Notes under the pieces: model-generated
What the model saw: the letters and a program-made list of their open reading frames with translations, nothing else
The model's database searches: none
Told to the model about the DNA's origin: nothing
In this document: positions 18,803 to 27,101 of the stretch, one piece after another
Numbering within the stretch: the stretch's first letter is position 1
How the letters are laid out: each line of letters starts with the position of its first letter
Assembly: GCF_014192055.1 (NCBI RefSeq)
Contig: NZ_JACHXM010000001.1
Coordinates: 196,931-260,930, forward strand
Reading direction: 5' to 3'
Source: Halomonas organivorans
Lineage (GTDB): Bacteria; Pseudomonadota; Gammaproteobacteria; Pseudomonadales; Halomonadaceae
Length of the DNA stretch: 64,000 nucleotides
Translations under genes and position numbers: made by a program

Positions 18803-21426
18803 CCCCGACATCATCCAACGCCGCCCCCCTCGGTGCTCATCCCATCGATACCGACGCCGCCCCGGAAGCCGCGCTAATTCAAGCGCCCGAAACCGCGCTG
18901 AGCGATACCGGGGCACTGTTCGCCCTGCTCGACCGCTGGGTCGACCGCGGCTGGCTGCGCTCGCTGGACCGAGCCTTCGCCACCTTCCTGCATCGCGAGG
19001 CGAGCCGGGGCAGCCAGGAAAGCGCGGAGAACAAGGAGAGCGAGGTAAGTGAGGCCTCACCCCTGCTGTTGCTGGCGGCGGCCCTGGCCAGCCACCAGCT
19101 CGGCCGCGGCCACGTGTGCTTGGACCTGGCCCAGACGCTGGCCACTCCGGACCTGGCCCTCTCGTTGCCACCTGAAGGCGACAGCCTGGAAGACCCACCG
19201 CCGCTGCCCAGCCGGGTGATGGCCGCGCTGGACCTCGACGCCTGGCGCGCCGCCCTGACGGAACCCGGGCTGGTGACCGACGGCCCCGGCAACACCCCGC
19301 TGGTGCTCGCCGGCACTGCCGCGCGCCCACGGCTCTACCTGCGCCGCTACTGGCAGCACGAGCAGGATATCCACAGCCGGATCTTCGCCCGCCTAGACGC
19401 TACCGACACCACCTCCCCTGGTAAGGAAGATGCCACCAGGGAGGAGAACTCCACCTGTGGGAGCGCAGCTCCGTGCCGGTCCGACGCATCGGCGAATGGC
19501 GCCGACAGGCGCCCAGATGAAGCCCCCCAACCGGCCGCCTATTGTGGGAGCGCAGCTCCGCTGCGCGAAGGCGCCAACAGGCGCCCTAATGAAGCCTCCC
19601 AGCCTGCCGCCTCTTGTGGGAGCGCAGCTCCGCTGCGCGATGGCGCCGACAGGCGCCCGGATGAAGCTACCCAGACCGATTCCACCTGTGGGAGCGCAGC
19701 TCCGCTGCGCGATGGCGCCGACAGGCGCCCCGTCGACCCCAAAGCCCTGCGCCCCATCCTCGACATCCTCTTCCCACCCCGGGAACCGTTCGACTGGCAG
19801 AAGGCCGCCTGCGCCCTGGCCGGCCGCTCGCGCTTCGCGGTGATCACCGGCGGCCCCGGCACCGGCAAGACCACCACCGTGGTGCGCCTGCTCGCCCTGC
19901 TCCAGGCCCAGGCCCTCGGCGAAGGCCAGGGAGAAAGAGAGCAAGCCCTGCGCATCCGCCTGGCCGCCCCCACCGGCAAGGCCGCCGCCCGGCTCAACGA
20001 ATCCATCGCCGGCCAGGTCAGCCGCCTGCCCTTCGACAAGCTGGCAGCGCTGTGGGAATCCCATGACCAGGCCCCAGACACGCCAGGCCCCACACAGCCA
20101 GAAGATGCCTCCCCGTGGGAGCGCAGCTTGCTGCGCGAAAACCCCGCCGAGGCACTCGAGCTAGCGATCCCCACCGAGGTCAGCACCCTGCACCGCCTGC
20201 TCGGCTCGCGCCCCGACACCCGCCGCTTCCGGCACGACCGCCACAACCCGCTGCCGCTGGACGTGCTGGTGGTGGACGAAGCCTCGATGGTGGACGTGGG
20301 CATGATGGCCGCAATGCTCGAGGCGCTGCCGCCCCGGGCGCGGCTGGTACTGCTCGGCGACAAGGACCAGCTCGCTTCGGTGGAGGCCGGCTCGGTGCTC
20401 GGCGACCTGTGCGCCCGGGCCGAGGGCGGCCACTACACCCCGGCCACCGCCGAGTGGCTGAGTGAGGCCACCGGCCAGCCGCTGCCCGCGGAGACGCTGG
20501 ACGCCGACGGCCAGCCCCTCGACCAGGCCATCGCCATGCTGCGCGTCAGCCACCGCTTCACCGCCGACAGCGGCATCGGCCAACTGGCCGCGGCGATCAA
20601 CTTGGAGGCCGAGCCCGCCGCCAAGCGCCGCGCCATCAATGAGGCGCTCAGCGCCGGTTTCGCGGACCTCTCGCACCAGAAGCTTTCCGCCGACGACGAG
20701 CGCGGCCTGGCTCGCCTGGCGGTAACCGGCTGCCCCGAGCGCTTTCCCGGAGCCCACAACGCCGACACACCGCCGGTGGGCTATCGCCACTTCCTCAGCG
20801 TGATGGCCGAGCGGCGCCCTGCCGACGATACGGATCAGCAAGCATTCGATGACTGGGCCCGCGCGGTGATCGCGGCCCACGGCGACTTCCAACTGCTGTG
20901 CGCGCTGCGCCGCGGCCCCTGGGGCGTAGAAGGCCTGAACGAGCGAGTGCGCCAGGCGCTGGAGAGGGAAAGGCTGATCGACAGCCAGGACGGCCGCCAG
21001 CGCTGGTACCCCGGCCGCCCGGTGCTCGTCACCAGGAACGACTACGGCCTGGGGCTGATGAACGGCGATATCGGCATCACCCTGGATATGCCGCGCCCAG
21101 ATGCAAAGCCCGGCGACAACCGCCGCCTGCTGCGGGTGGCCTTCCCCGCCGGCGACGGCACCGACCGCATCAAGTGGGTGCTGCCCTCGCGCCTGCAGGC
21201 GGTGGAGACGGTGTTCGCGATGACGGTGCACAAGTCCCAGGGCTCGGAGTTCACCCACGCCGCCCTGGTGCTGCCCGACGCGCCGAACCCCATCCTCACC
21301 CGAGAGCTGGTCTACACCGGCATCACCCGCGCCCGCCACTGGCTGACGCTGGTGGAAACCGGCCGAGGCCAGCTGATGGACGCGGCGCAGCGGCGGGTGA
21401 TGCGGGTAAGTGGGTTGGGAAGTTGA
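18799..21426 (+). CDS. recD: Exodeoxyribonuclease V subunit alpha (RecD) with REP-derived insertion
   Basis: This 875-residue protein is the 5'-3' helicase subunit of RecBCD. Walker A is GGPGTGKTT (about 351-359), with VVDEASMVDVGMM and LLGDKDQLASVEAGSVLGDL after it, and a C-terminal MTVHKSQGSEF and YTGITRAR motif. E. coli RecD is 608 residues. Much of the extra length lies between the N-terminal domain and the helicase core: residues about 220-311 are four repeats of CGSAAPLRDGADRRP type, coded by tandem REP-like palindromes that keep the frame. A lone half-element also lies in frame at 20115-20139. All helicase motifs are intact, so the protein is probably functional. The start overlaps recB by ATGA. 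Confidence 0.95.
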   Translation: MTPTSSNAAPLGAHPIDTDAAPEAALIQAPETALSDTGALFALLDRWVDRGWLRSLDRAFATFLHREASRGSQESAENKESEVSEASPLLLLAAALASHQLGRGHVCLDLAQTLATPDLALSLPPEGDSLEDPPPLPSRVMAALDLDAWRAALTEPGLVTDGPGNTPLVLAGTAARPRLYLRRYWQHEQDIHSRIFARLDATDTTSPGKEDATREENSTCGSAAPCRSDASANGADRRPDEAPQPAAYCGSAAPLREGANRRPNEASQPAASCGSAAPLRDGADRRPDEATQTDSTCGSAAPLRDGADRRPVDPKALRPILDILFPPREPFDWQKAACALAGRSRFAVITGGPGTGKTTTVVRLLALLQAQALGEGQGEREQALRIRLAAPTGKAAARLNESIAGQVSRLPFDKLAALWESHDQAPDTPGPTQPEDASPWERSLLRENPAEALELAIPTEVSTLHRLLGSRPDTRRFRHDRHNPLPLDVLVVDEASMVDVGMMAAMLEALPPRARLVLLGDKDQLASVEAGSVLGDLCARAEGGHYTPATAEWLSEATGQPLPAETLDADGQPLDQAIAMLRVSHRFTADSGIGQLAAAINLEAEPAAKRRAINEALSAGFADLSHQKLSADDERGLARLAVTGCPERFPGAHNADTPPVGYRHFLSVMAERRPADDTDQQAFDDWARAVIAAHGDFQLLCALRRGPWGVEGLNERVRQALERERLIDSQDGRQRWYPGRPVLVTRNDYGLGLMNGDIGITLDMPRPDAKPGDNRRLLRVAFPAGDGTDRIKWVLPSRLQAVETVFAMTVHKSQGSEFTHAALVLPDAPNPILTRELVYTGITRARHWLTLVETGRGQLMDAAQRRVMRVSGLGS
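19456..19730 (+). repeat. Four tandem REP-like palindromic elements inside recD
   Basis: Four copies start at 19456, 19543, 19615 and 19687, spaced 87, 72 and 72 bp. All spacings are multiples of three, so the recD frame is kept. Each copy has two palindromes, GGGAGCGCAGCTCCGCTGC-type and GGCGCCGACAGGCGCC. The first copy has diverged in the middle. Elements of this kind are normally intergenic and are spread by RAYT-type transposases; no RAYT gene is in the window. Confidence 0.85.
20115..20139 (+). repeat. Single REP half-element inside recD
   Basis: One GTGGGAGCGCAGCTTGCTGC-type palindrome followed by GCGA lies in frame in recD, coding WERSLLRE near residues 439-447. It matches the first half of the tandem copies at 19.5 kb and the intergenic copy at 28.5 kb. 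Confidence 0.7.
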
Positions 21427-21638
21427 TGAGCATCGGCTTCCTTATGCAAGCCTGCCCCTCACTCAACGCCATGCGGCCCATCAGGATTGCAAGACCAATC
21501 GCCTCACATGACTTTTCACATTTGATATGTGTGCTCCTAAATAACAAGAAAGGAGCACCAATCTCCAAAACCTGCTGGTCGACTAAAAATCAAAGCAGAT
21601 TGCATATGGAAATATTCCACCAAAAAAGGCCAGCAATG
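21427..21638. other. Intergenic gap between recD and the SIR2-ATPase gene
   Basis: Base composition falls sharply here from the G+C-rich recD to A+T-rich DNA. The two genes converge. A small hairpin (GTGCTCCT and AGGAGCAC, 21531-21558) may serve transcription end, but it lacks a T-run on either strand. Confidence 0.4.
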
Positions 21639-24029
21639 TTAAAGGTCAACCCTCCCCCTGATAACACCCACTTTATCTTTGAAAGACAACACCCTCATAT
21701 CAAAGCCACTACCAGCATCTAACTTATCAAGCAATTTCTTAAGATACAAACTACCACGAAGCTTTCCATCAGCGAGCTGCTTAACATACCGTGAATTAAC
21801 ACTCTCTCTTTCAATCGCAAGAGCCGTCTTATCAACAGCATCTGCCATATATTCAAAATCTCTAAATTTATTTTCATATGCACGACGAAGGGAAACCAAA
21901 ACACTAATATGTCTTATGTTTCTTTCTGCATTAGAATCACCCTCGGCTTCAGCCCAAGAAGCAGCCACTTCAAGCTCCGATAACCGTTGACCCAAAACAC
22001 TTTCAACATCTTCATCACGGTACATATTGTAATATGCCTTAGCCTTCTGCACAAAAAACTCAGGCTCTTCACCCCATATAGCCTCAAGTCTATCGTAAAC
22101 GCCTAAAATAAGCTCTGATGCTCCCGGACGATCTCCTCTAAATACTGAATTCAAGCTATCAAACTTACTCAGCTCTATTGCAAGACGTCGATCCCTTTTT
22201 GAAACTTCTACATAAAGATTAAAAAGAGTTTCACCACACCATGAAACTCCTCTAGCCCGATAAATTTCTAGAATAACAGCCATTAGCCATGCATCTGAAT
22301 GCGATATCAGCTTATATCCTGCATGACTAGATCTTTCTGATGCATATGTTTTCTCATACCCCAAGTAAGGAGAAAGAGATTCGACCAGAGCATCAACGTC
22401 TCCGTGTGAAACATTTAAATATTTAACCCAATCACCATCAAATCTTCTAGTAACTCCCAAAACATACAGCAATTTCATAAGCAAAGCTGTCTTGGGGACT
22501 CTCTTCACCACATTGTTTTGCCCAAGAGTCGAGTAAGCTTGGAAAATGTTATCCAGGATATTTCTTCCAAGCTTAAAAGCAGGGCACCGAACCTCTTTTA
22601 GCTTCTTATTAGCAGCATCTGTCTCTAACTTGCTAAGTTTTCCGCTCAATTCAACCACAGGAGGCGGATTTAACTTATGATTTGAGAGACTTTCTACCAT
22701 GAGAGAGTCATCACTATCCAAAACAACCAGTATGGAAGTTGAGTTTTCAATAATACTAGCTTGATTCTTTCTCAAAATCTCAGTCATAGCATAGTCAAGT
22801 GTCTTTGCATCAAACACAATGACCGAATTTTTTTTTGAGATAAGCTTGTGAAGATATGGTGTATCAAGATAAGTACCAGTGTTTATATAATAAACACTCT
22901 TGTCTGCAATTGAGTTAGCCACAGACCTTGCCATCAAGGTCTTACCTGACACTCTCCCTCCAGAAAGAACTACTATCCCACCTTCTTTGATAAGAGACAA
23001 AACCTCTCTTTCTTTACTACGCCCACCATAGTAGTAAGGAAGGATTTCACCATTATCAGATGGCGCCATCCCTAAATTATCAACACCAGATATAATGTGT
23101 GCCTTGTTTGAAGACTCATCTTTCCCAAGAACCCTCAAGTCCAATAGATAACTTTTCATCTCCCCATCAGAATCAGCAGACGCTTTATACGCCTTATCAA
23201 TGAGATCATATATTTGCCAAAACTCACCTTTTTCATGAATAATTATCGTATTAACACCATGACGCCTGAGCTTCTTCTTTTCTATAATATCTGGCTCTTT
23301 GTCTGAAAAAACAATCCTTCTCGTCTCTTTTTTTCCTTCCATTTCACGAGATGCCACAAGGTAAGCAATATCATCTTCATCTTTCAATGAACAGCCCAAA
23401 AAAATTATATTTTTTGCCAACATATCTTCTTCAAGTAACTCTAACATTCTCTTGTTACTTTCTATACTTGCCAGATATGACGCTTTCCTAAAAACCAGCC
23501 TGCCTTTATCATGCGTCAGCTCGTAGTATATATCTCCATGAAGCTTATAAACTGGTTTGTAATGCCGTGACTTATCTGACAGGCTGTCGTCATAAGGATA
23601 AATAGGCAGAAATTCCGAATGTGACTCTATCGCATCATCGATATTAAGCGTGTAAATATACTTCCACTCAATCTCGTTAAGAAAAGACTTCTTGGCACTC
23701 CCCAAAGAAACGCCATAAAAATGGCTTCTTAATGTGTCAGTGACAACATCTTCGGGCATTTCACCTGGATCAAAATAAAAATCAGCAACTTCTGAGAAAT
23801 GTTCACTACTTAGCTTCTCAATATCTTGATGTGAGAAGCCAGACCCGTGTTTTTCCAGCTGGCTTAACATAATCTTTTTAAAGCCTTCGCCATTAGGAAC
23901 CTTTTGCCCGCCTTTGGAAGGCTCTCCAACTGTAAACCCAGCCCCAAGAACAGGAACCAGCGTTGCATCTTTAAAATAACCAGAAAGAATTTCTACAAGA
24001 TTTACATCGTCATGATTGAATATTTCCAA
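21639..24029 (-). CDS. SIR2-domain/P-loop (STAND-like) ATPase, candidate antiphage protein
   Basis: This 796-residue protein joins an N-terminal SIR2-type domain to a P-loop ATPase and a long helical C-terminus. SIR2 marks are LGAGFT (28-33), TLNIDD with Asn129 and Asp131, KLHGD with His164, and FLGCSLKDEDD (210-220). The second domain has Walker A GGRVSGKT (357-364) and likely Walker B aspartates at VIVFD (403-407) or LVVLD (434-438). Related defence proteins (Avs5-type, DSR, ThsA) use the Asn and His of SIR2 to destroy NAD+ when phage is sensed. The start is TTG at 24029 with AGGTGA 6 nt upstream. The gene is far more A+T-rich than its neighbours, lies beside recD and next to mobile debris, and has no partner gene, all fitting horizontal gain of a one-gene defence system. 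Function is inferred. Confidence 0.85.
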   Translation of the reverse strand: MEIFNHDDVNLVEILSGYFKDATLVPVLGAGFTVGEPSKGGQKVPNGEGFKKIMLSQLEKHGSGFSHQDIEKLSSEHFSEVADFYFDPGEMPEDVVTDTLRSHFYGVSLGSAKKSFLNEIEWKYIYTLNIDDAIESHSEFLPIYPYDDSLSDKSRHYKPVYKLHGDIYYELTHDKGRLVFRKASYLASIESNKRMLELLEEDMLAKNIIFLGCSLKDEDDIAYLVASREMEGKKETRRIVFSDKEPDIIEKKKLRRHGVNTIIIHEKGEFWQIYDLIDKAYKASADSDGEMKSYLLDLRVLGKDESSNKAHIISGVDNLGMAPSDNGEILPYYYGGRSKEREVLSLIKEGGIVVLSGGRVSGKTLMARSVANSIADKSVYYINTGTYLDTPYLHKLISKKNSVIVFDAKTLDYAMTEILRKNQASIIENSTSILVVLDSDDSLMVESLSNHKLNPPPVVELSGKLSKLETDAANKKLKEVRCPAFKLGRNILDNIFQAYSTLGQNNVVKRVPKTALLMKLLYVLGVTRRFDGDWVKYLNVSHGDVDALVESLSPYLGYEKTYASERSSHAGYKLISHSDAWLMAVILEIYRARGVSWCGETLFNLYVEVSKRDRRLAIELSKFDSLNSVFRGDRPGASELILGVYDRLEAIWGEEPEFFVQKAKAYYNMYRDEDVESVLGQRLSELEVAASWAEAEGDSNAERNIRHISVLVSLRRAYENKFRDFEYMADAVDKTALAIERESVNSRYVKQLADGKLRGSLYLKKLLDKLDAGSGFDMRVLSFKDKVGVIRGRVDL

Positions 24030-24054
24030 TTTAATTCACCTATGAAGATAAAAA

Positions 24055-24192
24055 CTAAGCGTAATCAGGGATAGTCCCCAATTCTAAAATGGCATGACGG
24101 GTATCGGCGATCAACGTGTCACCATCAAGGATGCGCACCCGTTGGGTATGCAGATGTAGGATACATGCGGGCTCAGCGGGGTGATCGGCCAT
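24055..24192 (-). pseudogene. Truncated copy of the DUF427 gene
   Basis: A 45-codon open frame begins MADHPAEP and runs through RVRILDGDTLIADT, closely matching the first 37 residues of the intact DUF427 protein at 28594-28938. After that the match ends and a stop follows. The upstream noncoding DNA (to about 24290) also matches that of the intact gene. It is therefore a duplicated 5' fragment, not a working gene. Confidence 0.8.
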
Positions 24193-24337
24193 CGGCAGTT
24201 CCCTTGCGAATCGGCTGATCCATCAGCCTAGAACGAGGGGCACAGAATGTCACCGCTTAGTGACAATTTCACTTAGGCCTTTGATCTACATCGGTCTCCC
24301 GGGAATGAACCGCTCGTCCCTCCCAAGCCCTCGCCCG

Positions 24338-24648
24338 CTAGGCGCCAACGCGCCTGCCCGCCATGATGGTGGCCTTTATCAGCTGCGGGAGACTTCGGGA
24401 TCAACCAGACACCACGCGCACCGGCACCGTTGACGACGCTGGGCGGCCGCTCCGTGCTCTTCGTGATGGCGGCGGACGCCAAATACGGGCCGCATCTGCG
24501 GGAGCGGTTCACGCCCTTCATGACCGGCGTGGGGCCGGTGGAGGCAGCGGTGGAACTCACCGCGGCCCTGGCGGAGCTTGCGGCGCGCGGGCAACGGCCG
24601 GACCTGGTGGTCTCGCTGGGCTCGACGGGCAGCCGGACGCTGGAGCAG
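24338..24648 (+). pseudogene. 5' fragment of MTA/SAH-nucleosidase-like gene, cut by IS21 element
   Basis: This matches the upstream region and first ~83 codons of the intact gene at 33342-33998 (GGRSVLFVMAADAKYGPHL, FMTGVGPVEAAVELTAALAE). The start codon has become ATC (24400). The match ends exactly at ...CTGGAGCAG, where the left end of the IS21-family element begins. The remaining 3' part is not on the other side of the element. Confidence 0.85.
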
Positions 24649-24704
24649 TGTCAACGCCAATGAAGGTTGTCCGGATTTCATCAATTCAGATTGTCCGGTT
24701 TTCA

Positions 24705-25511
24705 TCAGTGCTCTTTCATCGGTTCTGATCCAGCCTCGTGTGAGGCGCCTTCCTCCTTCGTTGTGGGTGTCGTCACCAATCCGGCTCGACGCTTGTCCTT
24801 CAGCCGGTAGCTCTCTCCTTTGATGTTCAGGGTGGTCGAGTGATGCAGCAGCCGATCCAGGATGGCCGTGGCGATGACCTGATCACCGAAGATTTCGCCC
24901 CAGTCCATGAACGACTTGTTCGAGGTCACGATGGTGCTGGCTCGCTCGTAGCGCCGGTTGATCAGTCGGAAGAAGAGGCTGGCTTCCTCTCGGGTCATCG
25001 GCAGGTAGCCCATCTCGTCCAGGACCAGCACCTTCGGATAGGTCAACTGCTGGAGTTGCCGGTCGAGGCGGTTCTCCTGACGCGCTCGGACCAGGGTGCT
25101 GACCAGCCGATCCAGGGTCATGAACAGCACGCGGTGACCGGCTTCAGCGGCCTTCACCGCTAACGCCACGGCCAAATGCGTTTTCCCCACGCCAGGCGGT
25201 CCGAGCAGCACCACGTTTTCGCTACGTTCGACGAAGCCCAGGCCGGCCAGGTCGCGCACGATCTTGTGATCGATGCTCGGCTGGAAGCTGAAATCGAACT
25301 GCTCCAGGGTCTTGATCCAGGGGAGTCGCGCCTGCTTCAGCCGGGACTCCAGTCCCTTCTGGTGTCGGCCGCCCCATTCCTGGGCCAGGGCCTGCTCGAG
25401 GAACTCGCGGTAGTTCAGGTCCTGCTTGCTGGCGTGTTCGCAGAGGCTGTCGAGCGAGGCCTGTAGGTGGTCCATCTTCAGGCGGCTGAGCAACTGGTCC
25501 AGGGCTATCAC
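24705..25511 (-). CDS. istB: IS21-family helper ATPase IstB
   Basis: This 268-residue AAA+ protein helps the IstA transposase choose and hold target DNA. It has an N-terminal helical region, Walker A GPPGVGKT (104-111), Walker B VLVLDEMGYLP, and the usual C-terminal STTLNIKGESYRLK motif. The start overlaps the istA stop by 4 bp (ATGA). The C-terminal tail ends near the element's left end. It appears complete. Confidence 0.95.
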   Translation of the reverse strand: MIALDQLLSRLKMDHLQASLDSLCEHASKQDLNYREFLEQALAQEWGGRHQKGLESRLKQARLPWIKTLEQFDFSFQPSIDHKIVRDLAGLGFVERSENVVLLGPPGVGKTHLAVALAVKAAEAGHRVLFMTLDRLVSTLVRARQENRLDRQLQQLTYPKVLVLDEMGYLPMTREEASLFFRLINRRYERASTIVTSNKSFMDWGEIFGDQVIATAILDRLLHHSTTLNIKGESYRLKDKRRAGLVTTPTTKEEGASHEAGSEPMKEH

Positions 25512-26689
25512 AGCACCTCCTCGTAGACCCGCAGGTCACGCTGCTGCACCGACAGGGTCTGCTGCCAGAGGGCGGCATGGTGCTCCGGTACCGAGCACCA
25601 ACCGGCCTGCACCGTCTGGAGGCGATGCTGAGCGATGGCCTCGCCGGCCGCGCTGTAGACGGTCAGTTCGTCATCCAGGCTCAGGCGGATCACGACCGCC
25701 TGACCGCAGTAGGCGTCGGGCACGCTGTAGCGATTGCCGCGAACCTCGATGTAAGCGTCCCAGCCGACCTGGCGCAGGTCGTGGTAGCGGGTATCGAAGT
25801 CGCTGGCGGGCAGGCCTTGCAGCGCCTTCCGCTCCTCCTCAAAGCGCTCCGCCGGTGTCTGACGGAACTGGCGCAACGGTCGTTCATCGGCGACCCGCTC
25901 CAGCCACTGCTGGAGCAGCTGATTGAGATGGGCGATGCTCTCGAACGCCCGATAGCGCTGGAAAAAGTGCTGCTTCACGTAGCCGACCATGCGCTCGGTC
26001 TTGCCCTTGGTACGAGGGCGGTGCGGCCGGCAGGCCTTGGGCGCGAAACCGTAGTGGTTGGCCAGTTGCAGGAAACCAGCGTTGAAGATGACGCGGTGGT
26101 CGCGGTCATGCTTCAGCACCGCCGCCTTCTGGTTATCGACCAGCACCGTGCGCGGCACGCCGCCGAAGTGGCGGAAGGCCTGCACCAGCGCCTCGTAGGT
26201 GTGCTCGGCATCCTGGCTGAGAGCCGCCCAGGCATGGAAGCGGCGCGAGTAACCCAGCGTGTTGACGGCGAAGCTGACCTTGCAGCGCTGGTCAGCGACG
26301 ATCGTCTCGATCTCGCCCCAGTCGTGCTGGAGCTGGAAGCCGGGCTGAGTCTCGAATCGCACCGTTTGCTTGCTTGGCCTCAGGGCCCGCTTGGGCTGGA
26401 TGTACATCCGCACGATCGTGACGCCGCCGCTGTAGCCCTGCTCACGGATCAGCTGGAAGATCACCTCGGCGTTCCAGACGTTGTCGGCCAGCAGCTGATC
26501 GATGATCGGCTTGTAGGGATCCAGCTTGCTCGCTCGCGGCCTGGCCGATCGTCCCGTTGGCGCTGCCTCGCGGCCCAGGTGGCGGCGCACGGTGCGTTCA
26601 CAGCAGCCGATCTGATGGGCAATGTCCACGAGGTGAGCGCCTCGCTGGTGAAGTTGCTTTATCATGAGAAAGTCCTCTCGGCTCAGCAT
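25508..26689 (-). CDS. istA: IS21-family transposase IstA
   Basis: This 393-residue transposase has an N-terminal helix-turn-helix (about 15-40, IGCCERTVRRHLGR) and a DDE integrase core: Asp123 (QHDWGE), Asp185 (LVDNQKA) and Glu232 (KGKTERMVGYVK). A C-terminal beta-barrel follows. It cuts and joins the element's ends with IstB as helper. All catalytic residues are present, so the element may still be mobile. It is shorter than many IstA proteins (near 500 residues) but matches the smaller subgroup. Confidence 0.95.
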   Translation of the reverse strand: MLSREDFLMIKQLHQRGAHLVDIAHQIGCCERTVRRHLGREAAPTGRSARPRASKLDPYKPIIDQLLADNVWNAEVIFQLIREQGYSGGVTIVRMYIQPKRALRPSKQTVRFETQPGFQLQHDWGEIETIVADQRCKVSFAVNTLGYSRRFHAWAALSQDAEHTYEALVQAFRHFGGVPRTVLVDNQKAAVLKHDRDHRVIFNAGFLQLANHYGFAPKACRPHRPRTKGKTERMVGYVKQHFFQRYRAFESIAHLNQLLQQWLERVADERPLRQFRQTPAERFEEERKALQGLPASDFDTRYHDLRQVGWDAYIEVRGNRYSVPDAYCGQAVVIRLSLDDELTVYSAAGEAIAQHRLQTVQAGWCSVPEHHAALWQQTLSVQQRDLRVYEEVL

Positions 26690-26771
26690 GGCGCGATCCT
26701 TACGGGTTTGGTCACCAGCAAGGAAAGGTCATGCGGGTCGGGGGGACAATCTGTTTTGATGATTTACGGAC

Positions 26772-27083
26772 TTATAGCTCCGGCGTCGACACTCCTCCTG
26801 GTCCGGTAGACAAACCGCCACCGGGGCCGGTAGAAAGCCCGCCACCCGGACCAGTAGAAAGGCCTCCACCAGGACCGGTAGATAGTCCTCCGCCGGGACC
26901 AGTTGACATACCTCCGCCCGGGCCAGTCGAAAGGCCGCCACCTGGGCCCGTGGACATTCCACCTCCGGGGCCTGTTGATGCTCCTCCGCGCGGACCGGTA
27001 GAGAGACCACCTCCGGGGCCCGTTGACTGCCCACCATATGGACCGGTGCTTAGATTTCTTGGCCATCCTTTCTGTTCTGGCAT
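26772..27083 (-). CDS. Glycine-rich STGPGGG-repeat protein, 3' end replaced by IS21
   Basis: The protein starts MPEQKGWPRNLSTGP and then repeats STGPGGG(L/M/A) about ten times. A strong AAGGAGGAGGT ribosome site sits just before the ATG, 19-25 bp after the attC core GTTAGGC, the usual spacing of an integron gene cassette. The last residues (VSTPEL) and the stop codon come from the right end of the IS21-family element (26791), so the natural C-terminus is lost. Similar short glycine-repeat proteins occur in many bacteria as hypothetical proteins; I know no function. Confidence 0.7.
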   Translation of the reverse strand: MPEQKGWPRNLSTGPYGGQSTGPGGGLSTGPRGGASTGPGGGMSTGPGGGLSTGPGGGMSTGPGGGLSTGPGGGLSTGPGGGLSTGPGGGLSTGPGGVSTPEL

Positions 27084-27101
27084 ATACCTCCTCCTTTTTT
27101 C

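Larger units (their letters stand above)
24649..26791 (-). mobile_element. IS21-family insertion sequence, 2143 bp
   Basis: The element carries istA and istB on the minus strand. Its ends were set from imperfect inverted repeats of about 50 bp: 24649-24698 and 26742-26791, both ending TGTC(A/G)ACGCC at the outer edge, with the internal motif GGACAATCTG..TTGATGA that also repeats inside the left end, as in other IS21 elements. The bases outside (…GAGCAG and CTCCTC…) form no target duplication, so flanking DNA was probably rearranged after insertion. Confidence 0.9.

Noticed and set aside
16613..19330. Minus-strand open frame of 905 codons across recB and recD
   Set aside because: Long antisense frames are common in G+C-rich DNA; composition is Gly/Arg/Val-rich with no domain, while the plus strand codes for clear RecB and RecD.
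21639..24029. Thoeris or SIR2-HerA system
   Set aside because: No TIR-domain (ThsB) or HerA gene is adjacent; the second domain is a P-loop ATPase in the same protein, not a SLOG domain.
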